A DNA stretch of 64,000 nucleotides. Origin: Streptomyces sp. DSM 15324. GTDB lineage: Bacteria > Actinomycetota > Actinomycetes > Streptomycetales > Streptomycetaceae. Below, piece after piece: positions 43,639-53,826 of this stretch. The stretch lies in assembly GCF_001514285.1 (NCBI RefSeq), contig NZ_KQ949023.1, forward strand, positions 850,203-914,202, written 5' to 3'. The position numbers and the translations under genes were made by a program. Each line of letters starts with the position of its first letter. Position 1 is the first letter of the stretch. The notes below the pieces were generated by a model, which was not told where the DNA came from, did no database searches, and saw nothing but the letters and a program-made list of their open reading frames with translations.

Positions 43639-44220
43639 TTGATCAGCTTCACCGTCACGGCGCTCGTCTTCGGCGTCGTCTTCCTGGCCGAGCTGCCCGA
43701 CAAGACCGCGCTCGCCGGTCTCGTCCTCGGCACCCGCTACCGGGCCTCCTACGTCTTCGCGGGCGTCGCCGCCGCCTTCGCCCTGCATGTCGTCCTCGCC
43801 GTGGCGGCCGGCAGCGTGCTCACCCTGCTGCCGCAGCAGATCGTGCACGCGCTGACGGGCGTGCTGTTCCTGGGCGGCGCCGCGGTGCTGCTGTTCAGGA
43901 AGGACGAGAGTGAGGAGGAGGTCCGGCGACCGGAGAACCAGTCGTTCTGGAAGGTCGCGGGCGCCGGGTTCATGCTGATCCTGGTCGCCGAGTTCGGCGA
44001 TCTGACCCAGATCATGACGGCCAACCTCGCCGCCCGCTACGACGACCCCCTCTCCGTCGGCCTCGGCGCGGTGCTGGCGCTGTGGGCGGTGGCCGGACTC
44101 GGGATCGTCGGCGGGAAGGCGCTGATGAAGCGGGTGCCGCTGAAGCTGATCACGCGGATCGCCGCGCTGCTGATGCTGGCGCTCGGCGTGTGGAGCCTGT
44201 GGGAGGCGATCGCGGGCTGA
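43639..44220 (+). CDS. TMEM165/GDT1-family cation exporter
   Basis: A 193-residue, six-helix membrane protein made of two inverted repeats. The signature acidic motifs are E18-L-P-D-K-T23 and E118-F-G-D-L-T123, the usual ExGD(K/R)(T/S) pair, with Pro at one Gly position in the first. A charged cytoplasmic loop (RKDESEEEVRRPEN) separates the halves. The yybP-ykoY leader strongly suggests Mn2+ as substrate, as in MneA/Gdt1 exporters. Confidence 0.93.
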   Translation: MISFTVTALVFGVVFLAELPDKTALAGLVLGTRYRASYVFAGVAAAFALHVVLAVAAGSVLTLLPQQIVHALTGVLFLGGAAVLLFRKDESEEEVRRPENQSFWKVAGAGFMLILVAEFGDLTQIMTANLAARYDDPLSVGLGAVLALWAVAGLGIVGGKALMKRVPLKLITRIAALLMLALGVWSLWEAIAG

Positions 44221-44280
44221 GGCGGGTCCGCCGGGCGCCGGGCGGGGGCGGGGCCCCTCCGCGCCGTCCCCCACGTCCGG

Positions 44281-44343
44281 GCCGTCCGGGCCGTCCAGGC
44301 CGTCCAGGCCGTCCAGGCCGTCCGGGCCGTCCGGGCCGTCCGG
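44281..44343. repeat. Seven tandem 9-bp repeats after the GDT1-type gene
   Basis: Seven head-to-tail copies of GCCGTCC(G/A)G lie 61 bp after the GDT1-type stop. The rest of the 310-bp gap 44221-44530 contains no gene; the next gene's start is preceded by GGGAG. Confidence 0.9.
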
Positions 44344-44530
44344 GCCAGGGCGCCGGGGCGGATGTCGGCCCCTGCGTCGAGCTGAACGCTCGGTGAACGC
44401 TTTCCGGGGCGGGTGGCGGTGGACGCCCCTTGTTTTGTACCGTGGGTGAACAAAGTGGCTCCCGCCCGTTTTCCCTGACCGGCGGGCGGGGCCGCCTTGG
44501 CTCGTACGACGCTTTCGTGGGGAGCTGCTC

Positions 44531-45184
44531 ATGCCGGTCCTGTCCGCCCGTGCCCTTCTGCTCGACATGGACGGCACCCTGGTGAACTCCGATGCCGTCG
44601 TCGAGCGCATCTGGCGGCGCTGGGCCGAGCGGCACGGGCTGGACGGCGACGAGGTCATGCAGGTGGTCCACGGCCGCCAGGGGTACGCCTCGATGGCCGT
44701 CCTGCTGCCCGGCCGGCCCATGGAGCAGAACTTCGCGGACAACGCGCGCATGCTCGCGGAGGAGACCGCCGACCTGGACGGTGTGGTGCCGGTGCCGGGC
44801 GCGCCGGAGTTCCTCGCCTCCCTGATCGCGCAGGGCGTGCCGCACGCGCTGGTGACCTCGGCGGACGTACCGCTGGCCACGGCGCGGATGGCGGCGGCGG
44901 GGCTGCCGCTGCCCGCGCTGCGGATCACGGCGGAGTCGGTGGGGGCGAGCAAGCCGGACCCGGAGGGCTTCCTCAAGGGCGCGGCCGAACTCGGGATCGC
45001 GCCGGAGGACTGCGTGGTGTTCGAGGACTCCGGGGCCGGCATCGAGTCCGGGCGCGCCGCCGGGATGCGCGTCGTGGGCGTCGGCGCCCGGGCCGGACTG
45101 CACGGACCGGACGCGGTGGTGCGCGACCTGCGCGAGGTGCGGGTGGAGACGGTGGCGGGCGGAGTGCGGATTCACGTGGGGTAG
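44531..45184 (+). CDS. HAD-family sugar-phosphate-type phosphatase
   Basis: A 217-residue HAD-IA hydrolase. Motif I is LLLDMDGTLVNSDAVV (residues about 9-24). Motif II Ser/Thr is in ALVTSADV, the Lys in SVGASKPDPEGFL, and the last acidic motif in VVFEDSGAGIESG. This DMDGTL/KPDP/EDSxxG set is typical of phosphoglycolate or sugar-phosphate phosphatases such as the YfdR/DOG group. The cap domain lies at about 25-85. Confidence 0.92.
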   Translation: MPVLSARALLLDMDGTLVNSDAVVERIWRRWAERHGLDGDEVMQVVHGRQGYASMAVLLPGRPMEQNFADNARMLAEETADLDGVVPVPGAPEFLASLIAQGVPHALVTSADVPLATARMAAAGLPLPALRITAESVGASKPDPEGFLKGAAELGIAPEDCVVFEDSGAGIESGRAAGMRVVGVGARAGLHGPDAVVRDLREVRVETVAGGVRIHVG

Positions 45185-45228
45185 GGGCGCCGGCCCCTGC
45201 TGCCGGTCACCGCCGCGGCCCCGCCGCT

Positions 45229-46308
45229 CTACGGCTCCTTGGTCTCCGACTCCAGGCTTGCCCTCGTTGCCGCGCCGTAGACGCCCGGCTCGTCCTCCTG
45301 GAGGCCGCGGGCCCACTGGTAGGTGCGCACGGCGGTTTCCACTTCGCTGGTGAAGGTGCCGTTCGCCTCGCCGTCGTAGAGGGACAACTGGGCGAGCCGG
45401 AGCTGGAGTTCGGTGACCTCGTCACCCTTGTCGCCCAGCCGCAGGACGGGCGTGGCGATGGTCTGGCGGCCGCCGTCGGCCCGACGGTCGGTGCCGATGG
45501 TGGCCGTGGCGGGGGCCGTGGGGACCGTCGTGCTCGCCGTGGCCGACGGTGCGGCCGAGGGTGAGGCGCTCGACTCCGCGGGGGTCGGTGAGGGGCGTTC
45601 GCCGTGCGCGGCGGGCGGTGGCGGGGCGCTCGACTCCGAGGGGGAGACGGTCTCGCGCGGGGCGGACGCGGAGGCCGCGCTGGCCGAGGAGTCGGGGACG
45701 GAGGCCCGTACGTCCTTCGGGGCGGCCCCGTCCCGCGTCGGCTTCTCGTAGGTGAACAGACCGCTCGCGAACCCGGCCGCGGCCACCACCGCCACGGCGG
45801 CACCGGTGGCCGCGATCACCAGGACCCGCCGTCGCAGCCCCCGCACCGGCTCCGCGTCCCCAGGACCGGGCCGGCCCGCCGCCTCGGCACGGCCGGGCTC
45901 ACCTGCCGACGGACCCCGCCGGAACGGCCGTGGCACGGGCGGGACCCGCGGGAGCCGCATCGTCGCGTCGGAGGCAGGCGAGGCCCCCGGCGGCGCGGTC
46001 GCCTCCGCGCCGGGCACCGCCCGCAGGGTCATGGTCGCGTCGACGGCGTTCCCCGTCCCGGCGCCTCCGGCCCCCGGCCGACCGGCGGCAGGCGTTTCCT
46101 CCAGCTCGACGTACGGCCGTATCCGCAGGGGGTCGAAGTCCTCCGCCGCGGCCGCTTCCGCCGTACGGGTGTCGCGCAGGGCGTCGGACGCACGCCGGGC
46201 GCAGGTGCAGGACGGGGTGTTGTCGGCTGCGCGCAGCGCCCCGCACTCGGGGCACGGATGCCCGTGCGGCGGCCCCGGTCGCCCCGGCCAACCCGTCCGA
46301 TCGCTCAC
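45229..46308 (-). CDS. Membrane protein with C-terminal peptidoglycan-binding domain
   Basis: A 359-residue bitopic protein. The cytoplasmic N-terminus has a zinc-ribbon-like segment (HPCPECGALRAADNTPSCTC, residues about 17-36) and two D-A-T-M repeats (VDATMTLRAV and SDATMRLPRV). One TM helix follows RRRV (LVIAATGAAVAVVAAAGFAS), then a Ser/Pro/Ala-rich linker, then a PG_binding_1 domain (LRLGDKGDEVTELQLRLAQL). The GTG at 46308 is used. It could connect cytoplasmic signalling to wall binding. Confidence 0.85.
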   Translation of the reverse strand: MSDRTGWPGRPGPPHGHPCPECGALRAADNTPSCTCARRASDALRDTRTAEAAAAEDFDPLRIRPYVELEETPAAGRPGAGGAGTGNAVDATMTLRAVPGAEATAPPGASPASDATMRLPRVPPVPRPFRRGPSAGEPGRAEAAGRPGPGDAEPVRGLRRRVLVIAATGAAVAVVAAAGFASGLFTYEKPTRDGAAPKDVRASVPDSSASAASASAPRETVSPSESSAPPPPAAHGERPSPTPAESSASPSAAPSATASTTVPTAPATATIGTDRRADGGRQTIATPVLRLGDKGDEVTELQLRLAQLSLYDGEANGTFTSEVETAVRTYQWARGLQEDEPGVYGAATRASLESETKEP

Positions 46309-46437
46309 GTGTTCGTCCCTCCCCCTGAGAACTCCCGAGTCTATGCAGATCCTCCACACGGCCGACGCGCCCCGCCCGGGAATGCCGCGTGCCGTCGGGT
46401 TTTCCCTCGGTGCCCGCGAGGACTCGGGAGGCCATAA

Positions 46438-49012
<2,575 letters not shown>

Positions 49013-49197
49013 CCGCTCATCCTGCGGAGACCGTGGGCGGGGCGCGCAACCGGTTATGCGCGCTCCGGCCACGCCTCCCGTCGCCTTTCCCGTGTCCTGC
49101 GCGGCGGGCGCCCCGCCGCCGGACCCGTTTGGGAGGGGGCCCACGGGCAACCCGGAACGGGAACCGGCCCGAGGGGCCGACACACCGGAAGGCAACC

Positions 49198-49836
49198 ATG
49201 TCCACAGGCGTGATCATCGCTCTGATCGTGGCCGCGGCGGCCGTCGTCGCCGTGGCGGCGATCCTGTTCGTGCGGGCCAGGGGCGCGCACGGCGGACGGA
49301 GCCTGAAGCAGCGCTTCGGGCCCGAGTACGACCGGGCCGTGGCCCGGCACGACGGAGACGTCAAGGCGGCCGAGCGGGAACTCGGCGGGCTCGTGGAGCG
49401 GCATGGCGGGCTGCGTGAACGGCCGCTGGAAGCCGCCGAGCGCGAGCGGTTCGAGAGCCGCTGGACGGCCGCGCAGGAGCGGTTCGTCGACTCCCCGCGG
49501 GAGGCGGTCGCCGAGGCCGACCGGCTCCTGGCCGAGGTGGCCGGCGCCCGCGGCTTCCCGGACGGCACCCGGTACGAGGACCAGCTCGCCGCGCTCACCG
49601 TCCACCATGCCGACCACGTCCACGGCTACCGGCGCGTGCACCGGGTGGCGGCGGGGGCGCGGGCCGGTGTCGGGAGCGGCGGAGGCGCCGCCGGAGCGGA
49701 CCCGACGGCGGTCGAGCGGCTCGGCTCCGCGCCCGGCACGGAGGACCTGCGGGCCGCCATGGTCGAGGCCCGCGCCCTCTTCGACGACCTGCTGGGCCGG
49801 CCCCGCCGGCACCGGCGCCAGACGAAGGAAGCGTGA
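49198..49836 (+). CDS. Membrane-anchored helical protein (paralog A)
   Basis: A 212-residue protein. An N-terminal TM helix (VIIALIVAAAAVVAVAAILF) is followed by a charged helical cytoplasmic domain containing RFVDSPREAVAEADRLLAEV (about 100-119), TRYEDQLAAL and a short C-terminus. The FVDxPRxAVAEAD segment recurs in the next gene. Hypothetical. The start ATG 49198 has GGAAGG 5 nt upstream. Confidence 0.8.
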   Translation: MSTGVIIALIVAAAAVVAVAAILFVRARGAHGGRSLKQRFGPEYDRAVARHDGDVKAAERELGGLVERHGGLRERPLEAAERERFESRWTAAQERFVDSPREAVAEADRLLAEVAGARGFPDGTRYEDQLAALTVHHADHVHGYRRVHRVAAGARAGVGSGGGAAGADPTAVERLGSAPGTEDLRAAMVEARALFDDLLGRPRRHRRQTKEA

Positions 49837-49842
49837 GACGCG

Positions 49843-50412
49843 ATGACCGACATGAGCCGGGACGCCACCCGGGAAGCGCAGGACGCGCGGGACGCGCACG
49901 ACGCGGAGAGCCGGCGGCCGCTCACCCCGCTGGAGAAGGCACGAGCGGCGGTGCGCTCCCGTACCACCGCGCCCGCCCCGGCGGGCCGGCCGTCCGAGAC
50001 GGCAGTCGCGGGCGGGACGGCGGGGATGGCAGCGACCGCACGACCGCAAGAGACCTCGGGGATGGCAGCGACCGCAGGGACGGCAGAGACGACGAGGACG
50101 GCAGAGACGACGGGGACGGGAGCGACCACGGCGTTGCTGCCGCAGGAGGAGTGCGACGAGCTCGCCTCGCGGATGCGGCACGCCGTCGTCGGCTTCGTGG
50201 ACGGACCCCGGGACGCCGTCGCGGAGGCCGACCACGTACTGGAGGAACTCGCCGAGCGCGTCACCGACGCCGTGAACCGCCGTCGCCGCACCCTGCGCGG
50301 CTCGTGGCAGCCCGCGGACCGGGAGAGCGAGGCGACCGCACCGGACACCGAACAGCTCCGGCTGGCCCTGCGCGACTACCGCGAACTGTCGGAGCGGCTC
50401 CTGCACGTGTGA
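49843..50412 (+). CDS. Soluble helical protein (paralog B)
   Basis: A 189-residue protein without a membrane segment. A disordered Ala/Thr/Gly-rich part with repeats (GMAATA, TAETT) covers about 35-95. The C-terminal helical half carries GFVDGPRDAVAEADHVLEEL, homologous to the segment in the gene 6 bp upstream, and ends in LRLALRDYRELSERLLHV. The pair is probably an operon. Function unknown. Its last 37 bp overlap the convergent DUF1992 gene. Confidence 0.78.
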   Translation: MTDMSRDATREAQDARDAHDAESRRPLTPLEKARAAVRSRTTAPAPAGRPSETAVAGGTAGMAATARPQETSGMAATAGTAETTRTAETTGTGATTALLPQEECDELASRMRHAVVGFVDGPRDAVAEADHVLEELAERVTDAVNRRRRTLRGSWQPADRESEATAPDTEQLRLALRDYRELSERLLHV

Positions 50413-50819
50413 TCCGTCGCCGCCCGGCGCTCCCGCCACTCCCGTACGACCGCTTCCACGTCGTACGGCTTCATGCCCAGCGGGGGGCCGGGCGGTGGCT
50501 TGAACATCATGTCCCGGAGCTTGACGTTGACGTCCGTGATGATCTTCCGGACGATGCGCTCCGAGGGCGCCGCGTACGCCGCCGCGAGGGCGTCCTCCGC
50601 CTCCTTGCGCAGGGCGAGCGTCGGAGGCAGCACCGACAGCCCCTCCCGGGCCATCTTGGCCTTGATCCACCACAGTTCGTCGTACACGGTGTCGGTGCCC
50701 GGCGGCAACGGCTTCCCCGCGCCCGGCAGTTGATCGAACTCCCCACGCCGTTCGGCGTCACGGATCTGTTTGTCGACCCACGACTCGAACGGGACACCGG
50801 GTGGCTTTCGCTCGGTCAT
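50376..50819 (-). CDS. DUF1992 (DnaJ-related) small protein
   Basis: A 147-residue cytoplasmic protein with the DUF1992 signature near the N-terminus, FESWVDKQIRDAERRGEFDQ, then LPGAGKPLPP and DELWWIKAKMARE. It is found in some DnaJ homologue subfamily proteins (DNAJC28-type), here as a stand-alone domain. Its 3' end overlaps the convergent neighbour by 37 bp, an unusually long convergent overlap that leaves its last 12 residues of doubtful conservation. Confidence 0.85.
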   Translation of the reverse strand: MTERKPPGVPFESWVDKQIRDAERRGEFDQLPGAGKPLPPGTDTVYDELWWIKAKMAREGLSVLPPTLALRKEAEDALAAAYAAPSERIVRKIITDVNVKLRDMMFKPPPGPPLGMKPYDVEAVVREWRERRAATDHTCRSRSDSSR

Positions 50820-50942
50820 GCCTCCATTGTGCCGGACGTGACCGGGCCGGGCGATTTATCATGCCGCCGCTGTGCAAACACTGTTCAGCGGCTTTTCCAG
50901 TCGTCACCAGCCGTCGCGTCACGGCTTCATGAAGGAGCGCAT

Positions 50943-51335
50943 GTGCTCGAACTCACCATGGCCACCGTCTCCGGGGCGGAAGAGGGTGCCACGGCCGGCA
51001 TGCTCATGGCCGACGCGCCCAGTGACCCGGGCGCCGTGCTGCGGGTGGGCCGGGACAAGTCCGTGTGCCGTCTCGTGACGCCCGAGGACTGGCTGTTCGT
51101 CTCCCGGGTGCACCTGGAGTTCCTGTGCGGCCCCGAGGGCACCTGGCAGGTCTCCTGGCTGCGCGGCTCCCAGGACGAGCCGTCCTCCGAAGTGCGGCTG
51201 CTGGTCGGCGAGTACGCCCAGCAGGTCGCGTACGGCGGCACGGTGCCGCTGCCGCGCGGCGGCTCCGGTGAGATCGTCGTCATCGACCGCACCGGGCCTC
51301 GCAGCGTCAACGTGGGCTTCTACCACGAGATGTAG
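50943..51335 (+). CDS. Small FHA-like beta-sandwich protein
   Basis: A 130-residue protein. The GTG 50943 follows AAGGAG. It shows RVGRDKSVCRLVTPEDWLFV and SRVHLEFLCGPEGTW, reminiscent of the FHA pattern GR..xx..SRxH, with EIVVIDRTGPRSVNVGFYHE at the C-terminus. Residues that bind phosphothreonine in FHA domains (Arg, Ser, His) are present in order. It may recognise phosphorylated partners of a Ser/Thr kinase, but no kinase is nearby. Confidence 0.7.
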   Translation: MLELTMATVSGAEEGATAGMLMADAPSDPGAVLRVGRDKSVCRLVTPEDWLFVSRVHLEFLCGPEGTWQVSWLRGSQDEPSSEVRLLVGEYAQQVAYGGTVPLPRGGSGEIVVIDRTGPRSVNVGFYHEM

Positions 51336-51358
51336 CCCGTCCCCGGCCGCCGGAGGGG

Positions 51359-52030
51359 CTACGCCAGGACGCGGGCCAGCGCGAAACCGTCGTAGCCCTT
51401 GGACCCCACCGTCTGGACCGCGGTCCCGCTGAGCCGGGGGTGGGAACCGATCAGTTCGATCGCGGCGCGGGTGCCCCGGATGTCCCCTTCGGTGCTGCCC
51501 GCGTCGACCACCCGGCCGCTGCGGACGACGTTGTCCACGACGATCAGGCTGCCCGTGCTGGTGAGTCTGAGCGCCCATTCCAGGTAGTGGGGGTTGTTGG
51601 CCTTGTCGGCGTCGATGAAGACCAGGTCGAACGGCGGCGGGTTCTCGTCGGCCAGCCGGGGCAGCGACTCCAGGGCCGCGCCGACCCGCACCTCCACCAC
51701 CTTGTCCAGGCCCGCCCGGGCGATGTTGCGGACGGCTACCTCCGCGTGCCGGGGGTCGTACTCCAGCGAGATCAGCCGGCCGTCGGTGGGGAGCGCGCGG
51801 GCCAGCCAGATCGTGCTGTAGCCGCCGAGGGTGCCGATCTCCAGGATCGTCCGCGCGCCCTGGATCTCGGCGAGCAGCTGGAGCAGCTTGCCCTGGTTCG
51901 CCGTGACGTTGATCGCGGGGAGCCCGGCGGCCTCGCTGTCGCGCAAGGCGGCCGCGGTCACCTCGTCGTCCGGGGCGAGGTGGTCGGTGAAGTAGGCGTC
52001 GACGGCCTCCCAGACCTGCGACTCGCTCAT
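51359..52030 (-). CDS. SAM-dependent O-methyltransferase
   Basis: A 223-residue class I methyltransferase of the catechol/caffeoyl-CoA type (Methyltransf_3). Motif I is ILEIGTLGGYSTIWLARALP (about 62-81). The acidic ribose ligand is in LISLEYDPRH. The metal-binding and catalytic aspartates appear in DLVFIDADKANNPHYLEWAL and IVVDNVVRSGRV. It would transfer methyl groups to a small hydroxylated substrate with a divalent metal. Confidence 0.94.
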   Translation of the reverse strand: MSESQVWEAVDAYFTDHLAPDDEVTAAALRDSEAAGLPAINVTANQGKLLQLLAEIQGARTILEIGTLGGYSTIWLARALPTDGRLISLEYDPRHAEVAVRNIARAGLDKVVEVRVGAALESLPRLADENPPPFDLVFIDADKANNPHYLEWALRLTSTGSLIVVDNVVRSGRVVDAGSTEGDIRGTRAAIELIGSHPRLSGTAVQTVGSKGYDGFALARVLA

Positions 52031-52148
52031 GCGCTCTGCCTCCCGTGTGCCTGCGACCGGTCAGCACCGCTGACCGGTCCTGTCAACGCGCGCCGCCGCG
52101 CCCGGGTTCCCGCCCAGCGGACCGGCTCCGTTTTCCCGCCCCACGAAT

Positions 52149-53447
52149 TCACCCGTTCGGCCCAGGCATCACGGGAAGGGTGAAGGGCTTCGGGGGCGCG
52201 GGGGAGTGCGGGGGCGTGCCGGGTGGGCGTGCGGCGGGGCTTTCCTGCACGGTCGGCGGCCGGAGCGGCGGCGGAGGAGGCGTCCGAGGGTTCTGCCGGC
52301 TCTGCCGGGTCTGCCCCGGAAGGACTCGTTGCGACCACTGCGACCACTGCGACCGACGCGACCGCTGCGGCCGTTGCGCGGACTGTGCGTGCCGCCCGGC
52401 CGCCCGGGGCTGCGGGACCGCCTGCGAGCTGGGCGGCATGGGCGGAACGGCCGGCACGGGGGGTGCGGCCGGCACGGGGGGCGCGTCCGGCATGGGGGGC
52501 GTGTCCGGCACGGGGGGTGCGTCCGGCCTCGGGGGCACACCGGTCGCGGTGGGGCGAGCGGTGGGCATGGGAGGCGTCTGAGGGGCACGGGCCGCGGTGG
52601 GGCGAGCGGTGGGCATGGGGGGCATCTGAGGGGCACGGGCTGCGGTGGGGCCTGCCGTGGGCGTGGGAGGCATCTCAGGGACACCGGTCGCGGTGGGGCG
52701 AGCGGTGGGCATGGGAGGCATCTGAGGGGCACGGGCCGCGGTGGGGTGAGCCGTGGCCATGGGAGGCACCCGAGGGACACCGGTCGCGGTGGGTCGGGTG
52801 CGGGGCACCGGAGGCACGACCGGGGCGGCCCGCCGCCACGACCACGCCCGAGCACCGCCCCACCACCGCGCCACCCGGCCCACCCCGAAACCGGCCACCC
52901 CACCCGTTTCTTCACCGGGCGCCCCGCCCGGATCCGCACCCTGGCGGGGGGATCGGTGGGGGTGACGTCTGTGGAGGGCCAAGGTGATCGACACCGCGGC
53001 GGTCGCGAGGAGGCCGGCGATCACCGTCAGGAGCCACACCGGTATGCCCCGCACCCTGAGCAGCCGGTCCTCGTGGATCGCCTGCCGGAACGTCGTGTCG
53101 GCGGACGCCCGGCGCAGCGCGTGGTCCCCGGAGATCGTCGCGGGGCGCGGGAACTCCTGGGCGACGGCCGTCCGGAACGGCGTGCCCCGGGCCAGGTCAC
53201 CGAGCGGGCCGCCGGCCGAGGCGCCGACCCGGCCCGCGAAGGAGACGCGGGGCCGCTCGCCGCCGATCCGGGACGCCGGCTCCATGCGGTGCGCGGCGAG
53301 CGACCCGAGCTGGAGCGCCAGCAGCACCAGCAGCGCCAGGAGGACGGCGAGGACGCGCGCGTGCGGCCGTGCCCCGGCGCCCCGCCGCTCCGCGCGCGCT
53401 CTTGCGCGCTCCCTCGGTGAACCGATCGTGCCGACCAAGCCGCCCAT
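52149..53447 (-). CDS. Two-helix membrane protein with long repeat-rich tail
   Basis: A 432-residue protein. TM1 (VLAVLLALLVLLALQLGSLA) is followed by about 85 extracytoplasmic residues (VSFAGRVGASAGGPLGDLAR, FRTAVAQEFPRPATISGDHA) and TM2 (IPVWLLTVIAGLLATAAVSI). The C-terminal 260 residues are low-complexity: five 16-residue repeats (HPTAARAPQMPPMPTA type), then Pro-rich and Gln/Ser/Arg-rich stretches. The tail is presumably cytoplasmic and disordered. No family recognised. Confidence 0.72.
   Translation of the reverse strand: MGGLVGTIGSPRERARARAERRGAGARPHARVLAVLLALLVLLALQLGSLAAHRMEPASRIGGERPRVSFAGRVGASAGGPLGDLARGTPFRTAVAQEFPRPATISGDHALRRASADTTFRQAIHEDRLLRVRGIPVWLLTVIAGLLATAAVSITLALHRRHPHRSPRQGADPGGAPGEETGGVAGFGVGRVARWWGGARAWSWRRAAPVVPPVPRTRPTATGVPRVPPMATAHPTAARAPQMPPMPTARPTATGVPEMPPTPTAGPTAARAPQMPPMPTARPTAARAPQTPPMPTARPTATGVPPRPDAPPVPDTPPMPDAPPVPAAPPVPAVPPMPPSSQAVPQPRAAGRHAQSAQRPQRSRRSQWSQWSQRVLPGQTRQSRQNPRTPPPPPLRPPTVQESPAARPPGTPPHSPAPPKPFTLPVMPGPNG
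52541..52788. repeat. Five tandem 48-bp repeats coding 16-residue units
   Basis: Five 48-bp units plus a partial sixth alternate ACCGGTCGCGGTGGGGCGAG-type and CGGGCCGCGGTGGGGCGAG-type starts. The unit length keeps the reading frame of the host gene. A second, shorter repeat class (GGCGCGTCCGGCATGGGGGG type) runs from about 52436 to 52540. Confidence 0.88.
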
Positions 53448-53826
53448 GTGCCGCAGCCCCTCCGTGGGTCCGTCGACGTCCGTCGCCGTCCGCCGATGCC
53501 GGTCAATGCCCGCCGCTGCCCCTCTTCACCGCACGCAGCCGTCCCGCTGCCCTCAGTGTCGTACGGGCGTACGACGGTACGGCTGAACCGGCCGTTCCGT
53601 TCGTGCGAAGTGCCAGTTCCGGCCGTGCCGTGACCCACATCGCGCCCCGCGGAGGCAACCTCGCCCCCGGCGCACTATCGTCTTCCGGACAAAAGGAGAG
53701 TCGACGTCAGGTGAAGCGGGGATGGCCTGCGTCTCTCTCCGGGGGCGGCTCGAGCCTCATAGGGTTCGTTCAGGACACACCCACGCGAAGACGCGTGGGA
53801 CGCACGGGGCGGGAGGCCGACGAGGC
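53448..53826. promoter_or_regulatory. Divergent intergenic region with 18-bp palindrome
   Basis: This 379-bp gap separates the repeat-rich membrane protein and the GT87-PAP2 gene. The perfect palindrome GTCGTACG-GG-CGTACGAC lies at 53558-53575, close to the minus-strand gene, and is the best operator candidate. I see no small gene in the gap. Confidence 0.5.
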
